Positions 1-9,461 of a stretch of DNA of 64,000 nucleotides are shown here, piece after piece (the first letter of the stretch is position 1; the number at the start of each line of letters is the position of its first letter). A program made the position numbers and the translations under genes. Location: positions 2,546,501-2,610,500 of the forward strand of contig NZ_VHJK01000001.1 in assembly GCF_007004095.1 (NCBI RefSeq). The letters are read 5' to 3'. The notes beneath the pieces are model-generated. The model was not told where the DNA came from and searched no databases. It saw nothing but the letters and a program-made list of their open reading frames with translations. The DNA comes from Erythrobacter insulae. GTDB taxonomy: Bacteria; Pseudomonadota; Alphaproteobacteria; Sphingomonadales; Sphingomonadaceae.

Positions 1-3
1 GGG

Positions 4-243
4 ATGGGTTTTTGCGGCGGTTTAGCTGACGGCAAACCATCCCACGTTGATGATTTCATTCCCGAAGGCGGCGTTGTCACCGTTGACCAATTTATTCAGT
101 TACTTTTCCAAGCGGAAGGCGATGGATACCCAGCCAATTATGATGCGAAACAATCTCCGCAGTACGAGGAATTGAAACGCATTTTTGTTGAGCAAATGGG
201 TGCCGTTTCGGTCAACGCCTCTCGCTTGAAGTGGGATGTATAG
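4..243 (+). CDS. hypothetical protein, possibly truncated by window edge
   Basis: This is a 79-residue reading frame with no family I recognise. The frame is open to the first base of the window, so the visible ATG may be internal and the gene may begin outside. The sequence is soluble-looking, with no membrane segment or signal peptide. It has an acidic N-terminal half and a helical-looking C-terminal half ending in SRLKWDV. Its stop lies just before, or inside, the start region of ispE, so the two are probably co-transcribed. Function unknown. Confidence 0.5.
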   Translation: MGFCGGLADGKPSHVDDFIPEGGVVTVDQFIQLLFQAEGDGYPANYDAKQSPQYEELKRIFVEQMGAVSVNASRLKWDV

Positions 244-248
244 ATAGG

Positions 249-1061
249 GTGACCATCACCGAAACCGCTTTCGCCAAGATCAATCTCGCGCTGCATGTCC
301 GCAAGCGGCGCGAGGATGGCTATCACGAGCTTGAGACGCTCTTTGCCTTTGTCGATGCGGGCGACACTCTGAGCGCCCGCGCGGCGGATCAGGACTGTGT
401 GAGCACCGTGGGCGAGTTCGCAGGCGGTATCGACAATCCGTTCGACAATTTGGTGAGCAAGGCGCTCGGCTTGTTGCCGCGTTCGGGCGGTCTCGACATT
501 ACCCTCGAAAAGAAACTGCCGGTTGCCGCTGGTCTGGGCGGCGGGTCAGCCGATGCGGGCGCGCTGTTCCGCATTGTAGAACAAGCCCACGGCCTTCCCG
601 ATGATTGGCAGGAGCGCGCGGCAAAGCTCGGCGCCGACGTGCCGTGCTGTGTGCGCAGCGAAACAGTAGTCGGAAGGGGCACTGGCACCGAACTGGAACC
701 CATCGAAAGCGATCTGGGCGGAATGGCTGTCCTGCTCCTCAACCCGCGCGTTCCGGTTTCCACTGGCCCCGTGTTCGCGGCATGGGACGGCAGGGATCGC
801 GGCGCGCTGCCCGAGGGTAACGCTCGCCAAATCGCGCAATCAGGCCGCAACGACCTGCGCGATCCTGCCATCGCAATCTGCCCGCAAATTGCCGATGTTC
901 TGGCCGAGCTGGAACACGATGCGCCATGGAAATTTGAAATGTCGGGATCAGGGGCCACATGTTTTGCGTTGTATGAACAAACCACAGCGCGCGATGAAGC
1001 CGCGCGCCGGATTGCAAAGGCGCATCCGCAGTGGTGGCAAATGACGGGGAAACTTAGATGA
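249..1061 (+). CDS. ispE: 4-diphosphocytidyl-2-C-methyl-D-erythritol kinase IspE
   Basis: IspE phosphorylates CDP-methylerythritol in the cytoplasmic MEP pathway to isopentenyl diphosphate. It is a GHMP kinase: the N-terminus has the AKINLALHV substrate motif, and the glycine-rich ATP loop AAGLGGGSADAG lies near residue 100. A C-terminal GSGATCFAL motif is also typical. The length of about 270 residues fits the family. I chose the GTG at 249 because it gives the usual MTITETAFAKINLAL beginning; an in-frame GTG at 231 would add six residues and overlap the upstream gene. Its TGA overlaps the next gene's ATG. Confidence 0.95.
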   Translation: MTITETAFAKINLALHVRKRREDGYHELETLFAFVDAGDTLSARAADQDCVSTVGEFAGGIDNPFDNLVSKALGLLPRSGGLDITLEKKLPVAAGLGGGSADAGALFRIVEQAHGLPDDWQERAAKLGADVPCCVRSETVVGRGTGTELEPIESDLGGMAVLLLNPRVPVSTGPVFAAWDGRDRGALPEGNARQIAQSGRNDLRDPAIAICPQIADVLAELEHDAPWKFEMSGSGATCFALYEQTTARDEAARRIAKAHPQWWQMTGKLR

Positions 1062-1780
1062 TCGATGGACTTCCATACCGACAAGTCGGCGAACCCAAGC
1101 GCGGGGGACTTGTCTGTGTGGCCGATCATGCATCCAATTTTGTGCCTGATGATATTCCGCTGGGCATCACGAAAAAGCTGCTGGATACCCATGTTGCCGT
1201 CGATATCGGTGTGGCCGGCGTGGCAGAACGGATGGCACGGCGGCACGATATCCCAGCGCATCTGGCTATGGTCAGCCGCCTCGTCGTGGACCTCCACCGT
1301 GAAGAAGATCACCCGGCTGTTGTCCCGACCGAAAGCGACGGGCACTTGATCCCCGGCAATATCGGCGCAGATGTCGAAGCGCGGCTCAAAAAATATTACC
1401 GTCCGTATCACACCGCGTTGGAAAAATGGCTGGAGCAGGCCGAACCGGCGCTCATCATTTCGCTGCACAGTTTTACGCCGAAACTGGAAACCAGCGATGA
1501 AGAGCGGCCGTGGGAAATCGCGCTTCTGCACAATCAGGATGATCGCGCCGCGCGCCACGCCATCCGGTTGTTCGGGGAGCTGGGCCTGACGGTCGGGGAT
1601 AATGTCCCGTATTCGGGCAAACAGCTCAATGCGACGATGAACCGTCACGCAGAAGCGCATGGGCGCCATTATTGCGCAATCGAGGTGCGTCAGGACCTGA
1701 TCATGACGCGCGCACAGCAATCACGCTTTGCCGCAATGATCGCAGACGTATGCGGAAGGGTTGCGCTCGCGCTCGACTAA
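1058..1780 (+). CDS. N-formylglutamate amidohydrolase family protein
   Basis: A 240-residue member of the N-formylglutamate amidohydrolase family, metal-dependent enzymes that classically release formate and glutamate from N-formylglutamate at the end of histidine degradation. Seen in the sequence: the N-terminal ADHASNFVP segment, [18 protein letters not shown] and the C-terminal AIEVRQDLI, all typical of the family. No other hut genes are nearby, so its real substrate may differ. It starts in a 4-base overlap with ispE and is probably translationally coupled to it. Confidence 0.85.
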   Translation: MIDGLPYRQVGEPKRGGLVCVADHASNFVPDDIPLGITKKLLDTHVAVDIGVAGVAERMARRHDIPAHLAMVSRLVVDLHREEDHPAVVPTESDGHLIPGNIGADVEARLKKYYRPYHTALEKWLEQAEPALIISLHSFTPKLETSDEERPWEIALLHNQDDRAARHAIRLFGELGLTVGDNVPYSGKQLNATMNRHAEAHGRHYCAIEVRQDLIMTRAQQSRFAAMIADVCGRVALALD

Positions 1781-1821
1781 CGGCAGTGCTGTTTCCCGAA
1801 TTAAGCCTTACGGGAAACAAT

Positions 1822-3537
1822 ATGTCGTTCGATAAATCGAAATTGCCCAGCCGCCACGTCTCTGTCGGACCGGAGCGCGCGCCGCACCGCTCCTATTATT
1901 ACGCCATGGGCATGACGGAAGAAGAGATCGCGCGCCCTTTTGTGGCGGTGGCGAGTGCCGGCAATGACAGCGCGCCGTGCAACACCACGCTTGATCCGCA
2001 GGCCAATATCTGCCGCGAAGGTGTGATCGAAGGCGGCGGTACACCGCGCCGGTTCAACACGATCACTGTGACCGATGGCATCGCAATGGGGCATCAGGGC
2101 ATGAAAAGCTCGCTTGTCAGCCGTGAAGTGATCGCCGATTCGGTCGAACTTTCGGTGCGCGGGCACTGCTATGATGCGCTGGTAGGCTTTGCCGGTTGTG
2201 ACAAGAGCCTGCCGGGCATGATGATGTCCATGCTTCGGCTGAATGTGCCCAGCATCTTTGTCTATGGCGGATCGATCCTGCCCGGCACTTATAAGGGTGA
2301 GGATGTCACTGTTGTCGATGTGTTTGAAAAAGTGGGCCAGCACGCGGCCGGAAATTGTCCGCTGCAAGAGCTCATTGCGCTCGAAAAAGTGGCGTGTCCG
2401 GGACATGGCGCATGCGGCGGTCAGTTCACGGCTAACACTATGGCTTGTGTGGGGGAGGCAATCGGATTGTCACTACCAAACAGCAATATGTCGCCTGCAC
2501 CGTATAAATCACGTGAAGAGATTGCGCGCGCTGCCGGGCGTCAGGTGATGAAATTGATCGAACTCAATTTGCGCCCGCGCGATATCTGCACCCGCGCTGC
2601 GTTTGAAAATGCCGCGCGCGTGGTTGCGGCGACAGGTGGTTCAACCAACGCGGCGCTGCATTTGCCTGCCATGGCAAGTGAGTGCGGGATTGATTTTGAT
2701 CTGTTCGACGTGGCCGAAATCTTCAAATCGACGCCCTACATCGCCGATCTTAAGCCGGGCGGAAAATACGTTGCCAAAGACATGCACGAGGCAGGCGGCG
2801 TCTATATGGGGATGCGAACACTGCTGGATGGCGGCTTTCTAGACCCGAACCCGATGACGGTCACAGGTAAAACGCTGGGCGAAAATCTGGAGGAGATCAC
2901 CTGGAACCCCGATCAAAAGGTGTTCTATGATGTGAAACAGCCAATCACACCGACTGGCGGCGTTGTGGGCCTTAAAGGTTCGCTTGCGCCTGATGGGGCG
3001 ATTGTGAAGGTTGCCGGGATGGAACGGCTCCAATTCACAGGGCCAGCCCGCGTTTTTGACTGCGAAGAAGATGCCTTCGCCGCGGTAGAAAAGCGCGACA
3101 TTGCCGAAGGCTGCGTTGTCGTGATCCGTTACGAAGGACCAAAAGGTGGCCCCGGAATGCGCGAGATGCTGTCCACGACGGCGGCGCTTTATGGTCAGGG
3201 TATGGGCGAGAAAGTGGCTCTTATCACCGATGGCCGGTTTTCAGGTGCGACCCGCGGCTTTTGTATCGGCCATGTCGGCCCAGAGGCGGCCGAATGTGGA
3301 CCGATCGCGTTGGTCGAAGATGGTGATACGATCCGCATTGATGCCGAAGCAGGGACGATTGATCTGGACGTCGAAGATGCCGTTCTTGATGAGCGCCGCA
3401 AAAACTGGACGCCGCGCACCAATGATTATCAATCAGGCGCGCTGTGGCGTTATTCTCAAACCGTGGGTTCCGCGCGGGAAGGTGCGCTTACCCATCCCGG
3501 AGCCAAGAATGAAACCCATGTTTTTGCGGATATTTAG
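1822..3537 (+). CDS. ilvD: dihydroxy-acid dehydratase IlvD
   Basis: IlvD dehydrates 2,3-dihydroxy-isovalerate and 2,3-dihydroxy-3-methylvalerate, the third common step of valine and isoleucine synthesis. The 571-residue protein has the three cysteines expected for a [2Fe-2S] type enzyme: Cys53 (DSAPCNT), Cys126 (AGCDKSLPG) and Cys198 ([12 protein letters not shown]). The C-terminal [20 protein letters not shown] is the IlvD/EDD signature. The ATG at 1822 is preferred over an upstream in-frame start at 1672, because translation from 1672 would run inside the preceding gene. Its 3' end overlaps a lipoprotein gene by 29 bases. Confidence 0.97.
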   Translation: MSFDKSKLPSRHVSVGPERAPHRSYYYAMGMTEEEIARPFVAVASAGNDSAPCNTTLDPQANICREGVIEGGGTPRRFNTITVTDGIAMGHQGMKSSLVSREVIADSVELSVRGHCYDALVGFAGCDKSLPGMMMSMLRLNVPSIFVYGGSILPGTYKGEDVTVVDVFEKVGQHAAGNCPLQELIALEKVACPGHGACGGQFTANTMACVGEAIGLSLPNSNMSPAPYKSREEIARAAGRQVMKLIELNLRPRDICTRAAFENAARVVAATGGSTNAALHLPAMASECGIDFDLFDVAEIFKSTPYIADLKPGGKYVAKDMHEAGGVYMGMRTLLDGGFLDPNPMTVTGKTLGENLEEITWNPDQKVFYDVKQPITPTGGVVGLKGSLAPDGAIVKVAGMERLQFTGPARVFDCEEDAFAAVEKRDIAEGCVVVIRYEGPKGGPGMREMLSTTAALYGQGMGEKVALITDGRFSGATRGFCIGHVGPEAAECGPIALVEDGDTIRIDAEAGTIDLDVEDAVLDERRKNWTPRTNDYQSGALWRYSQTVGSAREGALTHPGAKNETHVFADI

Positions 3538-3877
3538 CGCGGCAGCGGCGGCTCTTTTCGCCGCGTCATGCGGAACGGAAAGTCCCGTGCCGCAAGGGAG
3601 CGATATTCAATGCGCTATCGGCGCCGGAGTGGAGCTCGAAGCGGTCTGCACGCTTGAACGATCTGCGGAGGGTGAAAGTGTATCGTTCCTGATCCATCAT
3701 CCCGATGGCGGGTTTCGGCGGATTGAATACGATACAGCCACCGATCAAATCGGTGTTGGTGACGGGGCAGATGCGCTTAAGGTGAGCGAAGAAAGCACAG
3801 CAGAAATTGCGGTGTTTGCGATCGGCGAGGACCGCTATCGCATCCCGTCAGAAATGTTGAGAACGCAGCCCCAATGA
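3509..3877 (+). CDS. small predicted lipoprotein of unknown function
   Basis: A 122-residue protein with a basic start, an alanine-rich hydrophobic segment and a lipobox-like AASC ending at Cys21, so it is predicted to be lipid-anchored after export. The mature part is acidic with no recognised domain; two further cysteines (in IQCAI and EAVCT) might form a disulfide. The ATG at 3509 lies inside the end of ilvD; a second ATG at 3518 is possible. Its stop overlaps the next gene by four bases. It is probably part of the same transcript as ilvD and the NAD(P)HX repair gene. Confidence 0.75.
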   Translation: MKPMFLRIFSAAAAALFAASCGTESPVPQGSDIQCAIGAGVELEAVCTLERSAEGESVSFLIHHPDGGFRRIEYDTATDQIGVGDGADALKVSEESTAEIAVFAIGEDRYRIPSEMLRTQPQ

Positions 3878-5262
3878 TCCAGTCGCAGATCCTGACCGTT
3901 GCGCAAATGCAGGCTGCCGAACAGGCAATCTTTGATGCAGGCACATCGGTTGAGGATTTGATGGAAATTGCTGCGGGCGGGGCGGCGCAATGGGTGCGGC
4001 GCATTGCAGCGGGCCGAGGGGTCACGGTCCTGTGCGGACCCGGAAATAATGGCGGCGATGGATACGTCATTGCGCGCCGTCTGCGCGAATCCGGCAATAG
4101 CGTTCAGATCGTCGCCCCGATGGCTCCAGCAACCGATGCCGCCAAGGCCGCGCGCAAAGCGTGGGGCGGGGCCGTTGCGACGTCCGGTGGCGGCATAACG
4201 GGCGAGGTGTTTGTAGATTGCCTGTTCGGGTCCGGCCTATCCCGGCCATTATCGGCTGAACACGCATTGGTGCTGCGCGATCTTGCCGAGCGTCACTTAA
4301 TCCGCGTTGCAGTTGATCTGCCGTCCGGTGTTGATAGCGATAGCGGCAGATTACTGAATGATGGCCTTCCAATTTATAACGTGACACTTGCCCTGGGCGC
4401 ATGGAAATTTGCGCATTGGATGCTTCCCGCCCGGGCGATGATGGGGACAAAACGGCTCGTCCAAATCGGCGTAGAGGCGGTTAAGGGCGCAGCGTTTCTG
4501 GCCAATTGCCCGAAATTATTCGCTCCGCCAGCCGACGCACACAAATATACGCGCGGGCTTTGCGCGATTGTCGGCGGGGATATGCCAGGCGCGGCGATGC
4601 TTTCTGCTCAGGCTGCGATGCGCGCTGGTGCAGGATATGTGAAGCTGATCCGGCATGAAACAGTCGGCGCGCCCGCTGGCCTGGTGGTTGATCCGTCACC
4701 GCTTAAGGTTGCGGGCACTGACAAACGGATCACGGCAATGCTGATTGGTCCGGGGCTGGCCCGCCACGATGGCTCTGTTAAAACGCTGGAAACGGCGTTT
4801 TCCCAAAATCACAGGCTGGTGCTTGATGCGGATGCGTTGGTGCTGCTGCGCCCGCATATGGTTGAGGATGGGGCGAATATTCTGGCGACTCCGCATGATG
4901 GAGAATTGGAAACGCTTTGCCGCAACTTTTCGGTCATTGCAGAGGGGCGGATGGCTCGGGCTATCGCCCTTTCAAAAGTCACCGGCATGGTGATCTGTGC
5001 GAAAGGGCCGGATACAGTCATCGCCGCACCCGATGGTCGCATCGCAATTTCACCGCCGGCATCAAGCTGGCTTTCCGTGGCGGGCACAGGCGATGTGCTG
5101 GCCGGAATTGCTGTCAGCCGTATGGCCTCCGGTTCTGATCCGTTCGAGGCCGCGTGCGAAGCGGTTTGGCTCCATGGAGAGGCCGCGCGTCAATCTGGTG
5201 CGATGTTTACAGCGGAAGAACTCGCCAATTCCGTTTCGAGCGCCTATCGCGCCTGCTTGTGA
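3874..5262 (+). CDS. nnr: bifunctional NAD(P)H-hydrate epimerase / ADP-dependent NAD(P)H-hydrate dehydratase
   Basis: This enzyme repairs hydrated NADH and NADPH. The N-terminal half (YjeF-N, roughly residues 1-210) epimerises NAD(P)HX and shows CGPGNNGGDGYV and AVDLPSGVDSDSG. The C-terminal half (roughly 220-460) is the ribokinase-like ADP-dependent dehydratase with VAGTGDVLAG. At 462 residues it is a normal two-domain fusion. It begins in an ATGA overlap with the lipoprotein gene and ends in a GTGA overlap with the RNA methyltransferase, so all three are probably one operon. Confidence 0.95.
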   Translation: MIQSQILTVAQMQAAEQAIFDAGTSVEDLMEIAAGGAAQWVRRIAAGRGVTVLCGPGNNGGDGYVIARRLRESGNSVQIVAPMAPATDAAKAARKAWGGAVATSGGGITGEVFVDCLFGSGLSRPLSAEHALVLRDLAERHLIRVAVDLPSGVDSDSGRLLNDGLPIYNVTLALGAWKFAHWMLPARAMMGTKRLVQIGVEAVKGAAFLANCPKLFAPPADAHKYTRGLCAIVGGDMPGAAMLSAQAAMRAGAGYVKLIRHETVGAPAGLVVDPSPLKVAGTDKRITAMLIGPGLARHDGSVKTLETAFSQNHRLVLDADALVLLRPHMVEDGANILATPHDGELETLCRNFSVIAEGRMARAIALSKVTGMVICAKGPDTVIAAPDGRIAISPPASSWLSVAGTGDVLAGIAVSRMASGSDPFEAACEAVWLHGEAARQSGAMFTAEELANSVSSAYRACL

Positions 5263-6467
5263 GCAATTCAGAACAAATCATTCGTATCGCAGCCAAAGGT
5301 GACGGCGTAACCGCAACGGGTCAGCACGTTTCAGGCGCGCTTCCCGGTGACGAGGTGGATGCCGGAAAGATCACTGCAAAGGGCGGCCATCACGTTGCTC
5401 CGCCATGCCCGCATTTTGGCCCGTGCGGCGGTTGTTTGTTGCAGCATGCCGATGAGGCAACGCTTTGCGCATTTGCGCGAGACCGGGTGGTCAACGCGGC
5501 TGCCGGGCAAGATCTGAATATCGGGGAATTGCTGAAAGAGCATCTGTCCCCGCCCAAATCGCGGCGGCGCGCGACGCTCCATGCCATGCGAACGGGCAAG
5601 AGCGCTCTGATCGGATATAGGGAGGCGGGGTCACACCGGATCGTCGACCTGCGTGAATGTCATGTCATCACACCTGAGCTAGCTGAACTGGTTGGTCCGC
5701 TGCGCGGATTTATCGGCCGGTACGGCCCGCGCAAAGGCGCTGTCGATGTGCAATTGTCGCTATGTGATCAGGGTGTCGATGTCGGGCTAACCAATTTCCC
5801 GCTCGATGGACTTGAGGCGATCGAGGCTTCGTTGGATTTTGCGCGTGAGCGCAATTTGGCGCGCCTTACGCTGGATCAGGGATACGGGCCGGAAAGCCAG
5901 TGGGAGCCTGATCGTGTTACTGTAACGCTGGGAAATGTGCCCGTTGCCTTGCCATCGGGTGCGTTTCTTCAGGCGACCCACGATGCAGAAAACCTCATGA
6001 TCGAAGACGCGCGGGAATGGCTGTCCGGTGCGGGATTGATTGCGGATTTATTCTCAGGACTGGGCACGTTTGCATTTGCTCTGCGCGAAGGGCGCGAAGG
6101 GCGCAAAGTGCTCGCGGTTGAAGCGGATCAGGCGGCGCATTTGGCCTGCAAAGCAGCGTCCAAATTGGCGGGCGGGACAGTTCACGCGCTACACCGCGAT
6201 CTGTTTCGCAGCCCGTTGATGCCTGATGAACTCAACCGGTTTGATGCTGTGCTGCTTGATCCGCCGCGCGCCGGGGCAAAAGACCAGATCGAACAGATTG
6301 CCGCCAGCTCGGTGGGGCGGGTGGTCTATATCAGCTGCAATCCATCAAGCTGGGCGCGGGATGCGGCAACTTTGACCGGAACTGGTTTCAAACTGGCAAA
6401 GCTGCGCCCGATTGGCCAGTTTCGCTGGTCGAACCACGTCGAATTGGTCAGCCTGTTCGAAAGATAG
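5259..6467 (+). CDS. class I SAM-dependent RNA methyltransferase, TrmA/RlmC/RlmD family
   Basis: A 402-residue RNA uridine-C5 methyltransferase. Visible elements are Cys50, Cys56 and Cys59 (CPHFGPCGGC) with a later cysteine (RECHV) for a 4Fe-4S cluster, the SAM-binding IADLFSGLGTFAF, LLDPPRAGAKDQ, and the catalytic YISCNPSSW loop. It probably makes 5-methyluridine in rRNA or tRNA; I cannot tell which position. The GTG at 5259 is chosen because it overlaps the preceding stop (GTGA) and gives a sensible N-terminus. An earlier in-frame ATG at 5154 would lie deep in the upstream gene. The gene is convergent with the next, four bases away. Confidence 0.9.
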   Translation: MSNSEQIIRIAAKGDGVTATGQHVSGALPGDEVDAGKITAKGGHHVAPPCPHFGPCGGCLLQHADEATLCAFARDRVVNAAAGQDLNIGELLKEHLSPPKSRRRATLHAMRTGKSALIGYREAGSHRIVDLRECHVITPELAELVGPLRGFIGRYGPRKGAVDVQLSLCDQGVDVGLTNFPLDGLEAIEASLDFARERNLARLTLDQGYGPESQWEPDRVTVTLGNVPVALPSGAFLQATHDAENLMIEDAREWLSGAGLIADLFSGLGTFAFALREGREGRKVLAVEADQAAHLACKAASKLAGGTVHALHRDLFRSPLMPDELNRFDAVLLDPPRAGAKDQIEQIAASSVGRVVYISCNPSSWARDAATLTGTGFKLAKLRPIGQFRWSNHVELVSLFER

Positions 6468-6471
6468 GCGT

Positions 6472-7266
6472 TTACGCCCGCAAAGCCGCCAGAATTTGAG
6501 CCTCTAGCCAGGCATTGGCCTGTGGTTCAACATAGGCGTGACTGGCCCCTTCGCAGCGGGAAATACGCGGATCGGTGCTGTCCCAATGCCGCTCGAACTC
6601 CTGGGCTGTGCGATCCCTGCTGGCGAGCAGGATACGGGCGTTTCCATCGAATGCGTTCAAACCCTGGCGGATCTGATCGGCGAGTAACGATGGAGGCGCA
6701 TCGCTGCGAACAGATTTCGCAATCCCGCGAACAAGTTTGCCCAGATCAACGCCGCCTTTGACAAGCCGCGCCCACTCTGCGGGATTGCGCAGCTTTTCTG
6801 CATAGCGCGCGCGTATCGCCGCAGGCGGCGGGGTATCGTCATCACTTTGCGCGGTTTCGCTGTCTGTTTCTATCGTCCATGGATTGGAAAGAACGAGGCC
6901 GTCAAAACCAGTGCCTTTCATCAGCATCAAAGCCGACGCCGCATCACAATTGCCAAAGCCGATAAACCGTTCAACTTGTGGTGCCATCGCTTTGAATGCG
7001 GTGAGCGCAGCCTCGATATCGCCCTGACTGTTTCTGAACCCGCGGTTTTCGCCTTCGCTGTCGCCAACACCGCGGCGATCAAAACGGAACACAGGAAACC
7101 CTTTTTGCGCGATCCGCGCAGCGAGGCGCGATTGCCCCGAAAACGCGCCAGAACGAATTTCATTCCCGCCGCTAACAATGAGCAATCCGGTCATGCCGGG
7201 CGCAGTATCCAGCGCGCCTGCGAGCTTAAGGCTACCGCAGCCAAAATCGAGCGCCAGGCGGCTCAT
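6472..7266 (-). CDS. alpha/beta hydrolase, exosortase A system-associated (hydrolase 1 type)
   Basis: A 264-residue alpha/beta-hydrolase-fold protein of the kind found only near XrtA loci. Seen: LIVSGGNEIRSGAFSGQ near the N-terminus, FDRRGVGDSEG near residue 65, and a nucleophile-elbow-like GFGNCDAAS around 103-111 where Cys107 or Asp108 replaces the usual serine. A late histidine (GASHAYVEP) fits a catalytic triad. Substrate unknown; it may release or move an acyl group made by the neighbouring ligase and carrier protein. The ATG at 7266 overlaps the stop of hydrolase 2 and is preferred to an upstream start inside that gene. Confidence 0.85.
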   Translation of the reverse strand: MSRLALDFGCGSLKLAGALDTAPGMTGLLIVSGGNEIRSGAFSGQSRLAARIAQKGFPVFRFDRRGVGDSEGENRGFRNSQGDIEAALTAFKAMAPQVERFIGFGNCDAASALMLMKGTGFDGLVLSNPWTIETDSETAQSDDDTPPPAAIRARYAEKLRNPAEWARLVKGGVDLGKLVRGIAKSVRSDAPPSLLADQIRQGLNAFDGNARILLASRDRTAQEFERHWDSTDPRISRCEGASHAYVEPQANAWLEAQILAALRA

Positions 7267-7949
7267 TCCGGCTTGCCCAGTTCTTCGATGATCGCGGTGG
7301 CCATTGCGTCTGCCTGGGCGTGATCTTCGCCCGGTTCCGCTCTCAGCCACAGACCCTGTCCACCGATCAGGGCCTGCTCAATCGAAACGAGAGTGTCAGA
7401 GCGCGCGGGAGTGGCCGTTTCCAGATCGCAGAACAATTCTGATCCGATCGGCCATCCGGCAAGTGTTATGCCTTCGCTGCGGCCCAGATCATTCAGCTCT
7501 TGGCTTGTTTCCGCCACGCCTGCCTCTTTGCTCGCAATGGCGCGCGCGCGGATCATGCCGCGCAGCAATTTGGCTCCGTCTTGCGGTGCATAGGTCCATC
7601 CTTTTGCGTCATTGCCAATCAAGATGGCACCGCTGCGGAAAGACAGGACATGCGTCACATTGAAATGCGCGCTCGCCGCGGCAAGGGCGCTGCGCCAATG
7701 GGCAAGCGATTGATCCTCCAAGGGCTGCGTGCTTTCATTCAATCCGGGTAAGTCGGGCAGAACGCACATGATACCCGCCTCTGACAGGCGGCGCATTACC
7801 TGAGCCATATGCCGGCGCAGTTTGTTATGTTCGTCAAATAATGGAGCGACCAGCATAAGGCGCATCTCTGCGTCATTGGCGCCGGTCTGCAGCACAAGCT
7901 CATCGGCGTGTCCGCCGCCGGGCAGGGGGCATGGCCAGCTCGCGATCAC
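7263..7949 (-). CDS. alpha/beta hydrolase, exosortase A system-associated (hydrolase 2 type)
   Basis: A 228-residue protein matching the second hydrolase usually found in XrtA loci. The first half has LMLVAPLFDEHNKLRRHM and CVLPDLPGLNES, typical of this subgroup. The elbow-like region reads LSFRSGAILIG, with an arginine and serine near the turn. The C-terminal part is short for an alpha/beta hydrolase and I cannot point to a clear acid/histidine pair, so catalysis is uncertain. It sits 9 bases after the acyl carrier protein gene and overlaps hydrolase 1 by four bases, so the three are probably co-expressed. Confidence 0.82.
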   Translation of the reverse strand: MIASWPCPLPGGGHADELVLQTGANDAEMRLMLVAPLFDEHNKLRRHMAQVMRRLSEAGIMCVLPDLPGLNESTQPLEDQSLAHWRSALAAASAHFNVTHVLSFRSGAILIGNDAKGWTYAPQDGAKLLRGMIRARAIASKEAGVAETSQELNDLGRSEGITLAGWPIGSELFCDLETATPARSDTLVSIEQALIGGQGLWLRAEPGEDHAQADAMATAIIEELGKPE

Positions 7950-7958
7950 TCTACTGGA

Positions 7959-8330
7959 TCAGCCCGCTACGATTTTGGCTTCGGCGAATGACAGCAATCC
8001 GCCATAGGTTTCCAGCATTTCGCCATCGACGTCATCATCTTCGATGACGATGTCCAGTTGATCTTCCATTTCGGTCAGCAGGCCAGCGACCGCCATCGAG
8101 TCCAATTCAGGCAAGTGGCCAAACAGACCGGATTCGTCGGTAAACGCATCTGCGATTTCGCGATCAATGCCCAAAACTGCGACCAGAATGTCTTTTAACG
8201 AGGAGTCGATTGCCGCCCTGCTCATACCAAGCTTGGACGTGGCACTATCTTCGGCGCCGATCGCGGGGTCGTGTTCAGCGGCATTGCTAACGCCGTCGGA
8301 CGCATTGTTGCGGACAGGGGTGGTGTTCAT
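7959..8330 (-). CDS. acyl carrier protein, exosortase A locus
   Basis: A 123-residue acyl carrier protein. The carrier domain occupies roughly residues 40-120, with the phosphopantetheine attachment serine at position 78 in LPELDSMAVAGLL. It probably holds an acyl or aminoacyl group loaded by the nearby AMP-forming ligase. About 35 residues of polar, low-complexity sequence precede the domain; an internal ATG at codon 36 (8225) would remove this tail and could be the true start. Eighty-two bases separate it from the upstream minus-strand gene. No 4'-phosphopantetheinyl transferase gene is in the window. Confidence 0.88.
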   Translation of the reverse strand: MNTTPVRNNASDGVSNAAEHDPAIGAEDSATSKLGMSRAAIDSSLKDILVAVLGIDREIADAFTDESGLFGHLPELDSMAVAGLLTEMEDQLDIVIEDDDVDGEMLETYGGLLSFAEAKIVAG

Positions 8331-8412
8331 GCCAGTGTTTATCCCTTACCATCGGCAGTGATCTATGGAGCCATATGCATTGCATGCAGGCTTCGATCTC
8401 TTGCAGCGCGCC

Positions 8413-9444
8413 TTAGCCAGAGCGGGGCACACGTGCAAGTTCTGGCACATCGTGGCTTTTAAGCCGTCCCAGTGTGAGCCGGGCCAAATCGGCCCAACCG
8501 CGCGGCGCGCGCAGGTTAATGCAGTCTATCTGATAACGCGGTCGGGTCGATTCCATCCAGTCGGCTTTATAGGGTTCATTGCCGGTGCCAAAATCAACAA
8601 CCTTGACACGGTCGGTATCGATCACCTGTTCAAAAAGGGCCGCAGACAAAGTGGTGCCCGCAGACAGTTTCTTGAATTCTTCAAGATGCGCGAGCTTGTG
8701 AATATAGGCGATGCCGTTTTCAACGGTCCAGAATTGCGCGGCGATGGGATCGCCTTCGTAATACGCGAGGCCAAGGCGCAGTCGCCTGGCGGCCCCTTCT
8801 GCCTTCGCATAGGCACGCAGCATATCGGGCTGACCTTCGACCGGTTTCCAACTTGCGGCATAAATGCGTTCGTAATCGTCCCAAGCGCCATCATCAAACT
8901 GGCTCGTAATCGTCACGGAAACTTTGTTGGCTTTGCGTTTCAGGGTGGTGCGCAATTTTCCGGGCCGCGCTGCCCAATATTCGGCGAAGCTGCGGTTTTC
9001 GACGCCCAGAATATGGTTGGTGTCGCATTGGGTCACCTCGACACGCCAGCCCGCGGCATCGAATGCGCGCGCCAATCGAGACGCTGATCCGTCCTCATCC
9101 GGCACCGGAAGCAAGGTCACGCGGTGGGCGCGATTTTTAAGGTCCAAGGCAATCGAAGTCAGCAAACGCTCCGTATTTTCGCCCCCGTTGCTGATCGGTC
9201 TCCATGTAAAACTGTACCAATTGCGCAGCGGCTCGATACGGCCCGAATTCTCGGTCAGGGCCATCGCAAGTGTTTGCTCATCCCCGGTGGCAAGAGCGAC
9301 GCATGGCTGCAAACCTGTTTCGGCCAGCCACGCGAACCATTGCGCACTGTCAAACGGTGCGGCAACGCGTTCGCCATCATCTTGCAAAGACAGGCCTTGC
9401 AAGACGTTAACGCTATCGTGATACCTCACTTCAATCACAAACAT
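8413..9444 (-). CDS. GNAT/FemAB-like acyltransferase in exosortase A locus
   Basis: A 343-residue protein resembling the BioF2-like/CelD-type GNAT fold common in polysaccharide loci. The C-terminal half carries the typical segment with IAAQFWTVENGIAYIHKLAHLEE followed by VVDFGTGNEPYKADWM. It probably transfers an acyl or aminoacyl group to a sugar or lipid-linked precursor. I chose the ATG at 9444 because a GGAG lies three bases ahead of it; a GTG at 9453 would add three residues. Its start is only 17 bases from the start of the divergent acyl-CoA ligase gene. Confidence 0.8.
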   Translation of the reverse strand: MFVIEVRYHDSVNVLQGLSLQDDGERVAAPFDSAQWFAWLAETGLQPCVALATGDEQTLAMALTENSGRIEPLRNWYSFTWRPISNGGENTERLLTSIALDLKNRAHRVTLLPVPDEDGSASRLARAFDAAGWRVEVTQCDTNHILGVENRSFAEYWAARPGKLRTTLKRKANKVSVTITSQFDDGAWDDYERIYAASWKPVEGQPDMLRAYAKAEGAARRLRLGLAYYEGDPIAAQFWTVENGIAYIHKLAHLEEFKKLSAGTTLSAALFEQVIDTDRVKVVDFGTGNEPYKADWMESTRPRYQIDCINLRAPRGWADLARLTLGRLKSHDVPELARVPRSG

Positions 9445-9461
9445 GTGCTCCACGGAAATTC

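Noticed and set aside
389-1720. Long open frame on the minus strand across ispE and the amidohydrolase gene
   Set aside because: Both plus-strand genes have clear family motifs; the antisense protein is rich in Arg, Ser and Pro and shows no domain.
8365-9087. Plus-strand frame opposite the acyltransferase-like gene
   Set aside because: The minus-strand product has recognisable family segments and fits the minus-strand operon; the plus frame does not.
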